A stretch of DNA of 41,866 bases, from assembly GCA_944376265.1 (NCBI GenBank), contig CALWCD010000013.1, positions 1 to 41,866 on the forward strand, written 5' to 3'. This stretch comes from an uncultured Clostridia bacterium (lineage in GTDB: Bacteria > Bacillota > Clostridia > Oscillospirales > Acutalibacteraceae). Below the pieces are notes generated by a model. The model saw only the letters and a list, made by a program, of their open reading frames with translations, did no database searches and was not told where the DNA came from. Below, piece after piece: positions 15,923 through 23,295 of the stretch (within the stretch, counting starts at the first letter, position 1; the number at the start of each line of letters is the position of its first letter). A program made the position numbers and the translations under genes.

Positions 15923-17290
15923 TCAGGGGTTCCGTGTGAGAAGGGCCACGGTTTCCACATGGCTTGTGGCCGGGAACATGTCTACGGGGGAGGCTTCTTG
16001 GGGCGGGTAGCCCAGCTCCGCGAACAGTTTCAGGTCCCGGGCCAGAGTGGCAGGGTCGCAGGAGACGTACACGATCCGCTGGGGTTGGTACCCGGCCACT
16101 GTGCGGATCAGCTCCGGGTCACAGCCCTTTCTGGGCGGGTCCAGGATCACCACATCTGGGCGCTCTCCCCGCTGAGCCAGCATCTGGGCGGCCTTTGCCG
16201 CGTCCCCGCAGAAGAACTCCCCGTTTTCCACCCCGTTGAGCCGGGCGTTCTCCCGGGCATTTTCCACCGCCTCCGGGATGATCTCCACCCCCAAAAGCCT
16301 TTTGGCTCTGTTTGCCATGGAAAGCCCAATGGTCCCGGCGCCGCAGTACAGGTCCAGAAGCAGCTCGTTTCCGGTGAGGCTGGCATACTTCGCCGCCAGC
16401 TGGTACAGCCGCTCCGCCTGGGTCCGGTTGACCTGGTAGAACGAGAGAGGGGAGAGGCGAAACTGCAGCCCGCACAGGGTGTCCTGGATCACGTCCGCGC
16501 CGTAAATGGTCCTGCATGACTGGCCCAGGGCCACGTTGGTTCTGTCCCGGTTGGAGTTGATCACCACGCTGGCAAGGCCGGGCACCGCCTTCCTCAGGGC
16601 AGACACCAGCTCTTCCTCGTGATGGAGGCCGTTGCCGTTGACCACCACACAGGCCATCACCTGGCCGGTCTGTTCCCCGTACCGCAGGTACAGCCGCCGC
16701 ATCCGCCCGGAGTGGCTTTCCTCCTGGTAAACCGGGTCTCCGTATTTCCCGGCCCATTCCCGGAAAGCGTTCATGGCCCGGTGGAACACCTCCGGCTGCA
16801 GCCTGCAGTAGGGGCAGTCCACAATGCGGTGGGAGTTCACCGCGTAAAAGCCCATGGTCAGGGCGCCCTGCTTGTCCACACCCAGGGGCAGCAGCGCCTT
16901 GTTCCGGTAACCGTCCCGGCGGTCCGCCCCCAGAATGGGCCGCAACGGCAGGTCATGGAACCCTCCAATGCGCTCCAGAGCGTCCCGGACCCTGGCTTCC
17001 TTGACCTTCAGTTCCGCCTGGTAGGAGATATGCCGGTAGCAGCAGCCGCCGCACTGGGCAAAACAGGGGCAGTCGGGCTCCACCCGGTCTGGGGAAGGGG
17101 AGAGCACCTCTTCCAGCCGGCCGAACCCGTAGTTTTTCGCCACCTTGACGACCCGGACCCGCACCCTGTCCCCGGGGGCGGTCAACGGGGTGAAGACGGC
17201 CATGCCTTCCCAGTGGCCCACCCCGGCCCCCTGGGCGGTCATGCCGGTAATGTCCAGTTCCACAATTTGGTTTTTCCGCAACAATGTCAT
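15923..17290 (-). CDS. 23S rRNA (uracil-5-)-methyltransferase RlmCD/RumA type
   Basis: A 455-residue SAM-dependent methyltransferase that makes 5-methyluridine in 23S rRNA. An N-terminal TRAM domain ('IVELDITGMTAQGAGVGHWE') is followed by the [4Fe-4S] cysteines of 'CPCFAQCGGCCYRHI' near residue 75, the SAM motif 'LLLDLYCGAGTIGLSMA', the 'VILDPPRKGCDPELI' motif and the catalytic-nucleophile motif 'YVSCDPATLARDL'. A Gram-positive RlmCD with dual specificity is the closest known role; single-site RumA-type activity cannot be excluded. The ATG at 17290 has AAAGGA 9 nt upstream. The gene is monocistronic, with its own promoter and terminator. Confidence 0.92.
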   Translation of the reverse strand: MTLLRKNQIVELDITGMTAQGAGVGHWEGMAVFTPLTAPGDRVRVRVVKVAKNYGFGRLEEVLSPSPDRVEPDCPCFAQCGGCCYRHISYQAELKVKEARVRDALERIGGFHDLPLRPILGADRRDGYRNKALLPLGVDKQGALTMGFYAVNSHRIVDCPYCRLQPEVFHRAMNAFREWAGKYGDPVYQEESHSGRMRRLYLRYGEQTGQVMACVVVNGNGLHHEEELVSALRKAVPGLASVVINSNRDRTNVALGQSCRTIYGADVIQDTLCGLQFRLSPLSFYQVNRTQAERLYQLAAKYASLTGNELLLDLYCGAGTIGLSMANRAKRLLGVEIIPEAVENARENARLNGVENGEFFCGDAAKAAQMLAQRGERPDVVILDPPRKGCDPELIRTVAGYQPQRIVYVSCDPATLARDLKLFAELGYPPQEASPVDMFPATSHVETVALLTRNP

Positions 17291-17322
17291 CCGGATCGTT
17301 CCTTTGCTGTAAACTGCTCCTG

Positions 17323-17351
17323 ATTGTAGCACAAAACCTGGGGAAGCACAA
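17323..17351 (-). promoter_or_regulatory. Promoter of the RNA methyltransferase gene
   Basis: On the minus strand: TTGTGC (17351-17346), 17 bp, TACAAT (17328-17323), about 33 bp from the ATG. Confidence 0.6.
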
Positions 17352-17451
17352 GCGGGGCGGCTGTCTGCCGCGACTTTGTTGTGCTGAATTTATAAAAAGG
17401 GATTTTTGCCTTTTTACAGATTGTGAAAAAAGGAGATTCTCCGTGAAACGG

Positions 17452-17480
17452 TTGACAACTCCCCGGGCCGTGACTATAAT
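17452..17480 (+). promoter_or_regulatory. Consensus sigma-A promoter of the candidate small RNA
   Basis: A perfect TTGACA (17452-17457), exactly 17 bp, and a perfect TATAAT (17475-17480). An A/T-rich stretch at about 17398-17440 lies upstream, like an UP element. It is the only exact consensus match I noticed in the window. Confidence 0.85.
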
Positions 17481-17486
17481 ATGGAT

Positions 17487-17587
17487 GTAATCGAGAGTAC
17501 AAGCCTAGCGGCTGAAAGCCGCACTTTTCAATACAACTCCTCCCCAAAAGAAGGAAAAGGACCGGGTTACCGGTCCTTTTCCTTTTT
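17487..17587 (+). ncRNA. Candidate small RNA with C-rich anti-Shine-Dalgarno stretch
   Basis: Starting about 7 nt after the consensus -10, the transcript would be about 100 nt. It has a 5' hairpin (GCGGCT 17508-17513, GAA loop, AGCCGC 17517-17522), an unpaired stretch with CTCCTCCCC at 17537-17545, complementary to GGAGG-type ribosome sites, and a 13-bp terminator stem (17553-17565 with 17570-17582) with a TTTTT tail. No start codon with a ribosome site is present. The layout resembles C-rich trans-acting small RNAs of Firmicutes. I do not recognise a named family. Alternative: the hairpin is only the terminator of the minus-strand alcohol dehydrogenase, but that does not explain the promoter. 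Confidence 0.6.
17553..17587. terminator. Very strong, probably bidirectional terminator
   Basis: A perfect 13-bp stem with loop GTTA. On the plus side it is followed by TTTTT; on the minus side the tail reads TTCTTTT. It ends the candidate small RNA and may also end the alcohol dehydrogenase transcript coming from the right. Confidence 0.9.
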
Positions 17588-17671
17588 CTGAGAAAACTTG
17601 TGAAACAGAGTGCGAATCCTTCTCAATTTGGGAAGGGGCCCTCAGCTGCTTTTGGAACGCAAATCCAGATC

Positions 17672-18850
17672 TCAGCCCTTGGCCATGCGGTAGATCTCCC
17701 GGATGTCCTCCTGCTTGAGCACTCGGAACAGGCCGATGGTCCGCCCGCCGAAGCAGCACTTTTCCGCCAGGGTGGCGATCTGCTCCTCTGTCACGTCGCA
17801 GCCCAGCTCGTGGAGATTGGTGGGCATGCCGATGGAGCGGTAGAAGTCCTCCATGGCCTCAATGCCCTTGAGGGCGGTTTCCTTGGGGTCACCGCTGCAG
17901 GCGATGCCGAAGATCTTCCGGGCAAACTGAGCGAACCGCTCCGGCTTGTCCTGATACACGCACCGGGCCCAGCTGCCCCACACAGCGGCCAAACCTGCGC
18001 CGTGGGCCACGTCGAACATGCCGCCCAGCTCGTGCTCGATCTGGTGGCAGGCCCAGTCGCCCCGGGGGCCGCCGCAGGCCATCAGATTGTTGTGGGCCAG
18101 GGAGCTTGCCCACATCACTTCCGCCCGGGCCTTGTAGTTTTCAGGCTCCTTCATCAGGATGAGGGCGTTTTTCATCACTGTGCGGATCAGAGCTTCCGCC
18201 ATGCCGTCGGTGAGCTCCATGGTGTCCTCTTTCACAAAATACCGCTCCATCACGTGCATCATGATGTCCGCGGCGCCGCAGGCGGTCTGATAGGCGGGCA
18301 GGGTGTAGGTGAGCTCCGGGTTCATCACGGCGAACTTGCACCGGCACACGTCGTTGTTGTAGCCCCGCTTGATGCCGCCCTCTTCCTTGGTGATCACGCT
18401 GGAGTCGCTCATCTCGCTGCCGGCGGCGGCGATGGTGAGCACCGCCCCGATGGGAGCGCAGGCGGTGGCCACGTGCTTGTGGTCATACAGGTCCCACACG
18501 TCAAAGTCGTTGGCAAGACCGTAGCCGATCGCCTTGGCGGAGTCGATGACGCTGCCGCCGCCCACAGGCAGCAGGAAGTCAACCCCCTCCTTCCGGCACA
18601 GCTGGATGCCCTCATACACCAGGGAAAGCCGGGGGTTGGGCTTCACGCCGCCCAGCATCACATAGGGCAGGCCCGCCGCCTCCAGAGAGGCGCAGACCCG
18701 GTCCAGCAGGCCGCTTTTCTTGGCGCTCTGCCCGCCGAAGTGGACCAGCACCTTTGTGGCGCCCTGCTCCTTGCAGAGCTGACCCACCTGGTTTTCCGTG
18801 CCTTTGCCGAACACCACTTTGGTCGGCGCGTGGAAGATAAAATCGTTCAT
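17672..18850 (-). CDS. Iron-containing alcohol dehydrogenase (butanol dehydrogenase-like)
   Basis: A 392-residue cytoplasmic group III alcohol dehydrogenase of the BdhA/YqhD branch that reduces aldehydes with NAD(P)H. The nucleotide-binding 'PVGGGSVIDSAKAIG' lies near residue 94, and the iron ligands are seen in 'MMHVMERYF' and 'CHQIEHELGGMFDVAHGAGL'. Its length matches the family (about 385-395). I chose ATG 18850 ('MNDFIFHAPTKVVFG', the usual start); an ATG at 18862 is also in frame but almost touches the GGAAAGG. It follows the hydroxyacid dehydrogenase gene by 87 nt on the same strand. Likely role: disposal of reducing power by making alcohols from fermentation aldehydes; the true substrate is unknown. 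Confidence 0.92.
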   Translation of the reverse strand: MNDFIFHAPTKVVFGKGTENQVGQLCKEQGATKVLVHFGGQSAKKSGLLDRVCASLEAAGLPYVMLGGVKPNPRLSLVYEGIQLCRKEGVDFLLPVGGGSVIDSAKAIGYGLANDFDVWDLYDHKHVATACAPIGAVLTIAAAGSEMSDSSVITKEEGGIKRGYNNDVCRCKFAVMNPELTYTLPAYQTACGAADIMMHVMERYFVKEDTMELTDGMAEALIRTVMKNALILMKEPENYKARAEVMWASSLAHNNLMACGGPRGDWACHQIEHELGGMFDVAHGAGLAAVWGSWARCVYQDKPERFAQFARKIFGIACSGDPKETALKGIEAMEDFYRSIGMPTNLHELGCDVTEEQIATLAEKCCFGGRTIGLFRVLKQEDIREIYRMAKG

Positions 18851-18937
18851 TACAACGTCCATCCTTTCCAAAACAGTATGGTTCTGTCTCTATGTAAAGC
18901 GCACCCAAACCGGGAGCGCCGAGACGCCTTGCGTCTG

Positions 18938-19888
18938 TCAGCTCACCACGTTCTGGGGCTTCCCCTCCAGAAAGCACCGGAGGTTTTCCGCCACAATCTC
19001 GATGAGCCGTGCCCTCGCCTCCCGGGTGGCCCAGGCCACGTGGGGGGTGAGAATGGCGTTCTTTGCCCCCAGAAGGGGGTGGTCCGGAGAGGGAGGCTCC
19101 TGGGTGAACACGTCCACACCGGCCCCCGCCAGCCGTCCTTGGTTTAAAGCCTGGGCCAAAGCCCCTTCGTCCACAACGGCGCCCCGGGCGGTATTGATGA
19201 GAAACGCCGTGGGCTTCATCTGGGCCAGCCGTTCCCTGCTGACCAGCCCTGCTGTCTCGGCCGTCAGGGGGCAGTGGAGGGAGACCACGTCGCTTTCCCG
19301 GAACAGGGTGTCCAGGTCCACCCAGCGGCAGCCCTCCGGGGCAGGCCTTTGGGTGCGGCTGTACAGCAGGACGTTCATCCCCAGGGCCAGGCCCAGCCGG
19401 GCCATCTGCCGGCCTGTGTTGCCGAATCCCACAATGCCCAGGGTCTTTCCCGCCAGCTCCACCGGCAGCAGGGAGCGGTGGCTCTCCTCCACCGCCTGGC
19501 TCCACTGGCCGGCCCTGGTCAGGTCGCTGGAGCGCTGGACCTTGTTGCACAGGCACAGCAGCAGCGCCAGGGCGTGCTGGGCCACGGCGGTCTCGCAGTA
19601 GTGGGGCACGTTGCACACGGTGACGCCCAACTCCCTGGCGGCGCCGGTGTCAATGGTGTTGTACCCGGTGGCCAGGGTGCCTGCGTAACGCAGCTGGGGC
19701 AGCCGGGAAAACTCCTCCCGTCCCAGAACAATTCTGTTGAGGATTACCGCCTGGGCGCTCTGGAGGCGTTCCACCACCAGCGGGGCAGGGGTTTCCTCGT
19801 AGACGGTCAGGCGGCCCAGCCGTTCCAGGGGTTCCCAGGAAAGGTCCCCCGGGTTGGTGGTGCCTCCGTCCAAAACAACAATGTTCAC
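18938..19888 (-). CDS. D-2-hydroxyacid dehydrogenase (NAD-dependent)
   Basis: A 316-residue cytoplasmic oxidoreductase of the D-2-hydroxyacid dehydrogenase family, close in pattern to glycerate/hydroxypyruvate reductases. Visible motifs are 'AGTLATGYNTID' near residue 70, the NAD motif 'GIVGFGNTGRQMARL' near 148, the catalytic Arg in 'NTARGAVVDEGAL', Glu in 'DVFTQEPP' and His in 'LTPHVAWAT'. No ACT domain follows, unlike the SerA encoded at 29936. The start is GTG 19888, with GGAGGG 7 nt upstream. It diverges from the ABC transporter gene. The exact substrate cannot be read from sequence. Confidence 0.9.
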   Translation of the reverse strand: MNIVVLDGGTTNPGDLSWEPLERLGRLTVYEETPAPLVVERLQSAQAVILNRIVLGREEFSRLPQLRYAGTLATGYNTIDTGAARELGVTVCNVPHYCETAVAQHALALLLCLCNKVQRSSDLTRAGQWSQAVEESHRSLLPVELAGKTLGIVGFGNTGRQMARLGLALGMNVLLYSRTQRPAPEGCRWVDLDTLFRESDVVSLHCPLTAETAGLVSRERLAQMKPTAFLINTARGAVVDEGALAQALNQGRLAGAGVDVFTQEPPSPDHPLLGAKNAILTPHVAWATREARARLIEIVAENLRCFLEGKPQNVVS

Positions 19889-19912
19889 TCTGTCGCCCTC
19901 CTCTCTGTAACG

Positions 19913-19941
19913 ATTATAATGCCCCCGCCCGGTATTTGCAA
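19913..19941 (-). promoter_or_regulatory. Promoter of the hydroxyacid dehydrogenase gene
   Basis: On the minus strand: TTGCAA (19941-19936), 17 bp, TATAAT (19918-19913). Confidence 0.65.
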
Positions 19942-19991
19942 GGGCCCCCTTGGCACAGAAGGGCGAAGCTGCCCCGGAGAAAGCCGGGGGG

Positions 19992-20020
19992 TTGATTCTG
20001 GCGGCGGTTTGTGGCATAAT
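19992..20020 (+). promoter_or_regulatory. Promoter of the ABC transporter-murD-rnr gene set
   Basis: TTGATT (19992-19997), 17 bp, CATAAT (20015-20020); the start point near 20027 leaves a leader of about 34 nt before GTG 20061. Confidence 0.6.
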
Positions 20021-20060
20021 GCAGGGTAGGGTATTTTTTGGAAAGAGTTGAGGTGTAACT

Positions 20061-21866
20061 GTGGAAACAAGGAAAAGGAAACATCCCAAGGGGCTGATCC
20101 GCCGGTTCATCCCCTACTTCAGAAAGTATACGGGCGTGCTGCTGTTCGACCTGTTCTGCGCAGCCCTGACCACGGTGTGCGAGCTGGTGCTCCCCATGCT
20201 GGTGCGCTATGTGACCAACGCCGGCATCAATGACCTGGCCTCCCTGACGGTAGAGATGATCGCGAAAATCGGCGCGCTCTACCTGTTTTTGCGCTTGGTG
20301 GACGCCGCGGCCAACTTCTTCATGGCCTCGATCGGCCACATAATGGGTACCAAGATCGAGACGGACATGCGCTCGGCCATGTTCGACCATTTGCAGAAGC
20401 TGTCGTTCAACTATTTCGACAACACCAAGGTGGGCCAGATCATGACCCGCATCACCACCGACCTGTTCGACGTGACCGAGTTTGCCCATCACTGCCCGGA
20501 GGAGTTCTTCATTGCCGCCATCAAGATTATCGGCTCCTTCGTCATCCTCTGCGGCATCAATGTGTGGCTGACCCTGATCATGTTTACGGTGGTGCCCTTT
20601 ATCATCGCGGCCGCTGTGTACTTCAACCGAAAGATGAAGGAGCAGTTTCGGCAGCAGCGTGTTCAGCTGGGTGAGATCAACGCCCAGGTGGAGGACAGCC
20701 TGCTGGGGGTCCGTGTGGTGAAGTCCTTTGCCAACGAGCCTTTGGAAAAGGACAAGTTCGAGCAGGGCAACCAGGTGTTCTTCAACGTGAAGCGCCGCCG
20801 GTACTTCTATATGGGCGGCTTCGAGGCCTCCAACCGGCTGTTCGACGGCCTGATGAACCTGCTGGTGCTGGTGGCCGGCGCCCTGTTCATGATCAACGGC
20901 CAGATCAAGCCCGCGGACCTGGTGGCCTATATGCTTTATGTCAGCACCCTGATCACCTCCATTCGCCGGCTGGTCCAGTTTGCCGAGCAGTTCCAGCAGG
21001 GCATGACCGGCGTGGAGCGGTTCTTCCAGGTGATGGACGCCGATGTGGACATCTTCGATGAGCCGGGCGCCAAGCCCCTGGAGATCCGGAACGGGGACGT
21101 GACCTTCGAGAACGTGAGCTTCTCCTATGCCGACGACGGCAAGGAGGTGCTCTCCCACATCAACCTTCAGGTGAAAGCCGGGGAGAACGTGGCCCTGGTA
21201 GGTCCTTCCGGCGGAGGCAAGACTACCCTGTGCAACCTGATCCCCCGGTTCTACGACGTGGACGAGGGACGTATTCTCATTGACGGGGAGGATATCCGGG
21301 ACGTGACCCTCAGCTCCCTCCGTTCCCAGATCGGCTTTGTCCAGCAGGACGTGTACCTGTTCTCCGGCACCGTGTTCGAGAACATCCAGTACGGCAGGCC
21401 GGGAGCCAGCCGGGAGGCGGTCATCCAGGCCGCCAAGCAGGCCGGCGCCCACGAGTTCATCCTGGGGCTCTCCCAGGGATACGAGACCTTTGTGGGGGAG
21501 CGGGGCGTGAAGCTCTCCGGCGGGCAGAAGCAGCGCATCAGCATTGCCCGGGCCTTTTTGAAGAACCCGCCCATCATGATCCTGGACGAGGCCACCAGCG
21601 CCCTGGACAACGAAAGCGAGAAAATTGTCCAGGCCTCCTTGGAGAAGCTGGCCAAGGGCCGCACCACCTTCACCATCGCCCACCGGCTGACCACCATCAA
21701 GAACGCCACGGTGATCCTGGTGCTCACCAACAAGGGCATCGAGGAAAAGGGCACCCATCAGGAGCTGATGGAAAAGGGCGGCATCTACTACCACTTGTAC
21801 AGCAGCTACGCCGATGACAAAACCCTGACAGCAGGCAACGGCCCGCTCCAGGAATCCGCAGATTAA
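20061..21866 (+). CDS. ABC transporter, fused permease and ATPase (exporter type)
   Basis: A 601-residue half-transporter: about six membrane helices in residues 1-320, then a nucleotide-binding domain. Walker A is 'GPSGGGKTTL' near residue 381, the Q-loop 'QIGFVQQDVYLFSGTV', signature 'LSGGQKQRISIARAFL', Walker B 'IMILDEATSALD' and the H-loop 'IAHRLTTI' are all intact. It would work as a homodimer because no second half-transporter lies adjacent. The substrate is unknown; lipid or drug export (MsbA/LmrA-like) is typical. The start is GTG 20061 with GAGGTG upstream. The 18-nt gap to murD suggests co-transcription with cell-wall synthesis. Confidence 0.92.
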   Translation: METRKRKHPKGLIRRFIPYFRKYTGVLLFDLFCAALTTVCELVLPMLVRYVTNAGINDLASLTVEMIAKIGALYLFLRLVDAAANFFMASIGHIMGTKIETDMRSAMFDHLQKLSFNYFDNTKVGQIMTRITTDLFDVTEFAHHCPEEFFIAAIKIIGSFVILCGINVWLTLIMFTVVPFIIAAAVYFNRKMKEQFRQQRVQLGEINAQVEDSLLGVRVVKSFANEPLEKDKFEQGNQVFFNVKRRRYFYMGGFEASNRLFDGLMNLLVLVAGALFMINGQIKPADLVAYMLYVSTLITSIRRLVQFAEQFQQGMTGVERFFQVMDADVDIFDEPGAKPLEIRNGDVTFENVSFSYADDGKEVLSHINLQVKAGENVALVGPSGGGKTTLCNLIPRFYDVDEGRILIDGEDIRDVTLSSLRSQIGFVQQDVYLFSGTVFENIQYGRPGASREAVIQAAKQAGAHEFILGLSQGYETFVGERGVKLSGGQKQRISIARAFLKNPPIMILDEATSALDNESEKIVQASLEKLAKGRTTFTIAHRLTTIKNATVILVLTNKGIEEKGTHQELMEKGGIYYHLYSSYADDKTLTAGNGPLQESAD

Positions 21867-21884
21867 AGATTGGGAGTGTGCAGC

Positions 21885-23258
21885 GTGAACCGAGAGCAGT
21901 TTTTTAAAAGCCTTTCCGGAAAGACCGTCACTTTCTGCGGCATTGGCCGCAGCCACATGCCCCTGATAAAGCTGTTTCAGGAGCAGGGCGCCGTTGTTTC
22001 CGCCCGGGATAAGCGTTCCTTCCAGGAGCTGGGGGAGAACGGAAAAACCTTGGGGGACCTGGGCGTGGAGCTGATTTTGGGGGAATCCTATTTGCAGGAT
22101 CTCAACCAGGACATCATCTTCCGCACCCCCGGCATGCGGTATCATCTGCCGGAGCTGGAGGAGGCCAGGAAGCGGGGGAGCGTGGTCACCAGCGAGATGG
22201 AAGTGTTCTTCCAGCTGTGCCCCTGCAAGATCTATGCCGTCACCGGCAGTGACGGGAAGACCACCACCACCTCTATCATCGCTGAGTTTTTGAAGGCTCA
22301 GGGGAAAACCGTCCACCTGGGGGGCAATATCGGCAAGCCTCTGCTGCCGGAGATCCAGTCCATCCAGCCGGAGGACTGCGCCGTGGTGGAGCTTTCCAGC
22401 TTCCAGCTGATTTCCATGGGGGATAGTCCCGATGTGGCCGTGGTGACCAACCTGTCACCCAACCACCTGGACGTCCACAAGGATATGCAGGAGTATATCG
22501 ACGCCAAGAAGAACATCTTCCTGCACCAGAACGGGTTCTCCCGCACGGTGCTGGGCGCCGGGAATGAGATTACCGCCTCCTTCGCGCCCCAGGTGCGGGG
22601 GGATTGCTGGATGTTCTCCCGGGGAAAACCTGTGGACCGGGGGGTCTGGTGCGATGAGGAGCAGATCTATGTAAACGGCCAGCCCCTGATGCCCCTGTCC
22701 CAGATCAAGATCCCCGGCTGGCACAATGTGGAGAACTACATGGCGGCCATCGCCGCTGTGTGGGGCGACGTGGACCCGGAGGTGATCCGTCAGGTGGCGG
22801 CCACCTTCAACGGGGTGGAGCACCGGGCGGAGTTTGTCCGGGAGCTTCACGGGGTGAAGTATTACAACGACTCCATCGCCACTTCTCCCACCCGGGTCAT
22901 GTCCGGCACCCTGTCCCTGTTCCCCCAGAAGATCCTCATGATCGCCGGGGGCTACGACAAGCACATTCCCTTCGAGCCTTTGGGCCCGGTGGTGTGCGGC
23001 AAAGTGAAGACCCTGATCCTCCTGGGCGCCACGGCTCAGAAGATCGAGGACGCTGTGAAAGGGGCGGAAAACTACCAGGAAGGCTCCCCGGAGATCCTCC
23101 GGGTGGAGACCATGGAGCAGGCGGTGGCTACCGCCCAGGCTCACGCCCAGCCGGGGGACATTGTCTCCCTGTCCCCGGCATCCGCCGCTTTCGACCTGTA
23201 TCCCAACTTTGAGGTGCGGGGGAGACATTACAAGGAATTGGTAAACGGATTGAAGTGA
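21885..23258 (+). CDS. murD: UDP-N-acetylmuramoylalanine-D-glutamate ligase
   Basis: A 457-residue cytoplasmic Mur ligase that adds D-glutamate to UDP-MurNAc-L-alanine. It has the N-terminal UDP-binding domain ('TVTFCGIGRSHMPLI'), the ATP loop 'AVTGSDGKTTTTSII' near residue 120, 'NLSPNHLDVHKDMQEYIDAK' (central domain), 'HNVENYMAAIAAVW', the Mur motif 'GVEHRAEFV' and the C-terminal 'YYNDSIATSPTRV' with 'AGGYDKHIPFEPLG', both diagnostic of MurD. The start is GTG 21885, with GGGAG 8 nt upstream, preferred over TTG 21870. It lies alone among division/wall genes here, between an exporter and rnr, with no mraY, murG or ftsW nearby, so it is outside a classical dcw cluster. Confidence 0.95.
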   Translation: MNREQFFKSLSGKTVTFCGIGRSHMPLIKLFQEQGAVVSARDKRSFQELGENGKTLGDLGVELILGESYLQDLNQDIIFRTPGMRYHLPELEEARKRGSVVTSEMEVFFQLCPCKIYAVTGSDGKTTTTSIIAEFLKAQGKTVHLGGNIGKPLLPEIQSIQPEDCAVVELSSFQLISMGDSPDVAVVTNLSPNHLDVHKDMQEYIDAKKNIFLHQNGFSRTVLGAGNEITASFAPQVRGDCWMFSRGKPVDRGVWCDEEQIYVNGQPLMPLSQIKIPGWHNVENYMAAIAAVWGDVDPEVIRQVAATFNGVEHRAEFVRELHGVKYYNDSIATSPTRVMSGTLSLFPQKILMIAGGYDKHIPFEPLGPVVCGKVKTLILLGATAQKIEDAVKGAENYQEGSPEILRVETMEQAVATAQAHAQPGDIVSLSPASAAFDLYPNFEVRGRHYKELVNGLK

Positions 23259-23295
23259 GAGGGGCTCGGCCCCCGGGAAAAGAAAGAGTGTGTGT

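Larger units (their letters stand above)
17291..17671. other. 381-bp intergenic region holding two promoters and a candidate small RNA
   Basis: No convincing protein gene. It contains the minus promoter of the RNA methyltransferase, a consensus plus-strand promoter at 17452, the compact transcript 17487-17587 with a strong terminator, and a stretch of about 85 bp between that terminator and the alcohol dehydrogenase stop with no signal I can name. Confidence 0.7.

Noticed and set aside
17284-17490. Possible short protein of 68 codons across the small-RNA promoter
   Set aside because: No ribosome site, no family resemblance, and it overlaps the start of the RNA methyltransferase gene and the promoter boxes.
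17553-17587. The hairpin as nothing more than the alcohol dehydrogenase terminator
   Set aside because: It may serve that gene too, but this leaves the perfect plus-strand promoter 72 bp upstream and its T-rich plus-side tail unexplained, so I kept the small-RNA reading.
19914-22316. An 800-codon open frame on the minus strand
   Set aside because: It lies antisense to the ABC transporter and runs into murD. Its product is low-complexity and rich in H, Q, G and L, as expected from the reverse frame of GC-rich codons. The sense frames have full family motifs.
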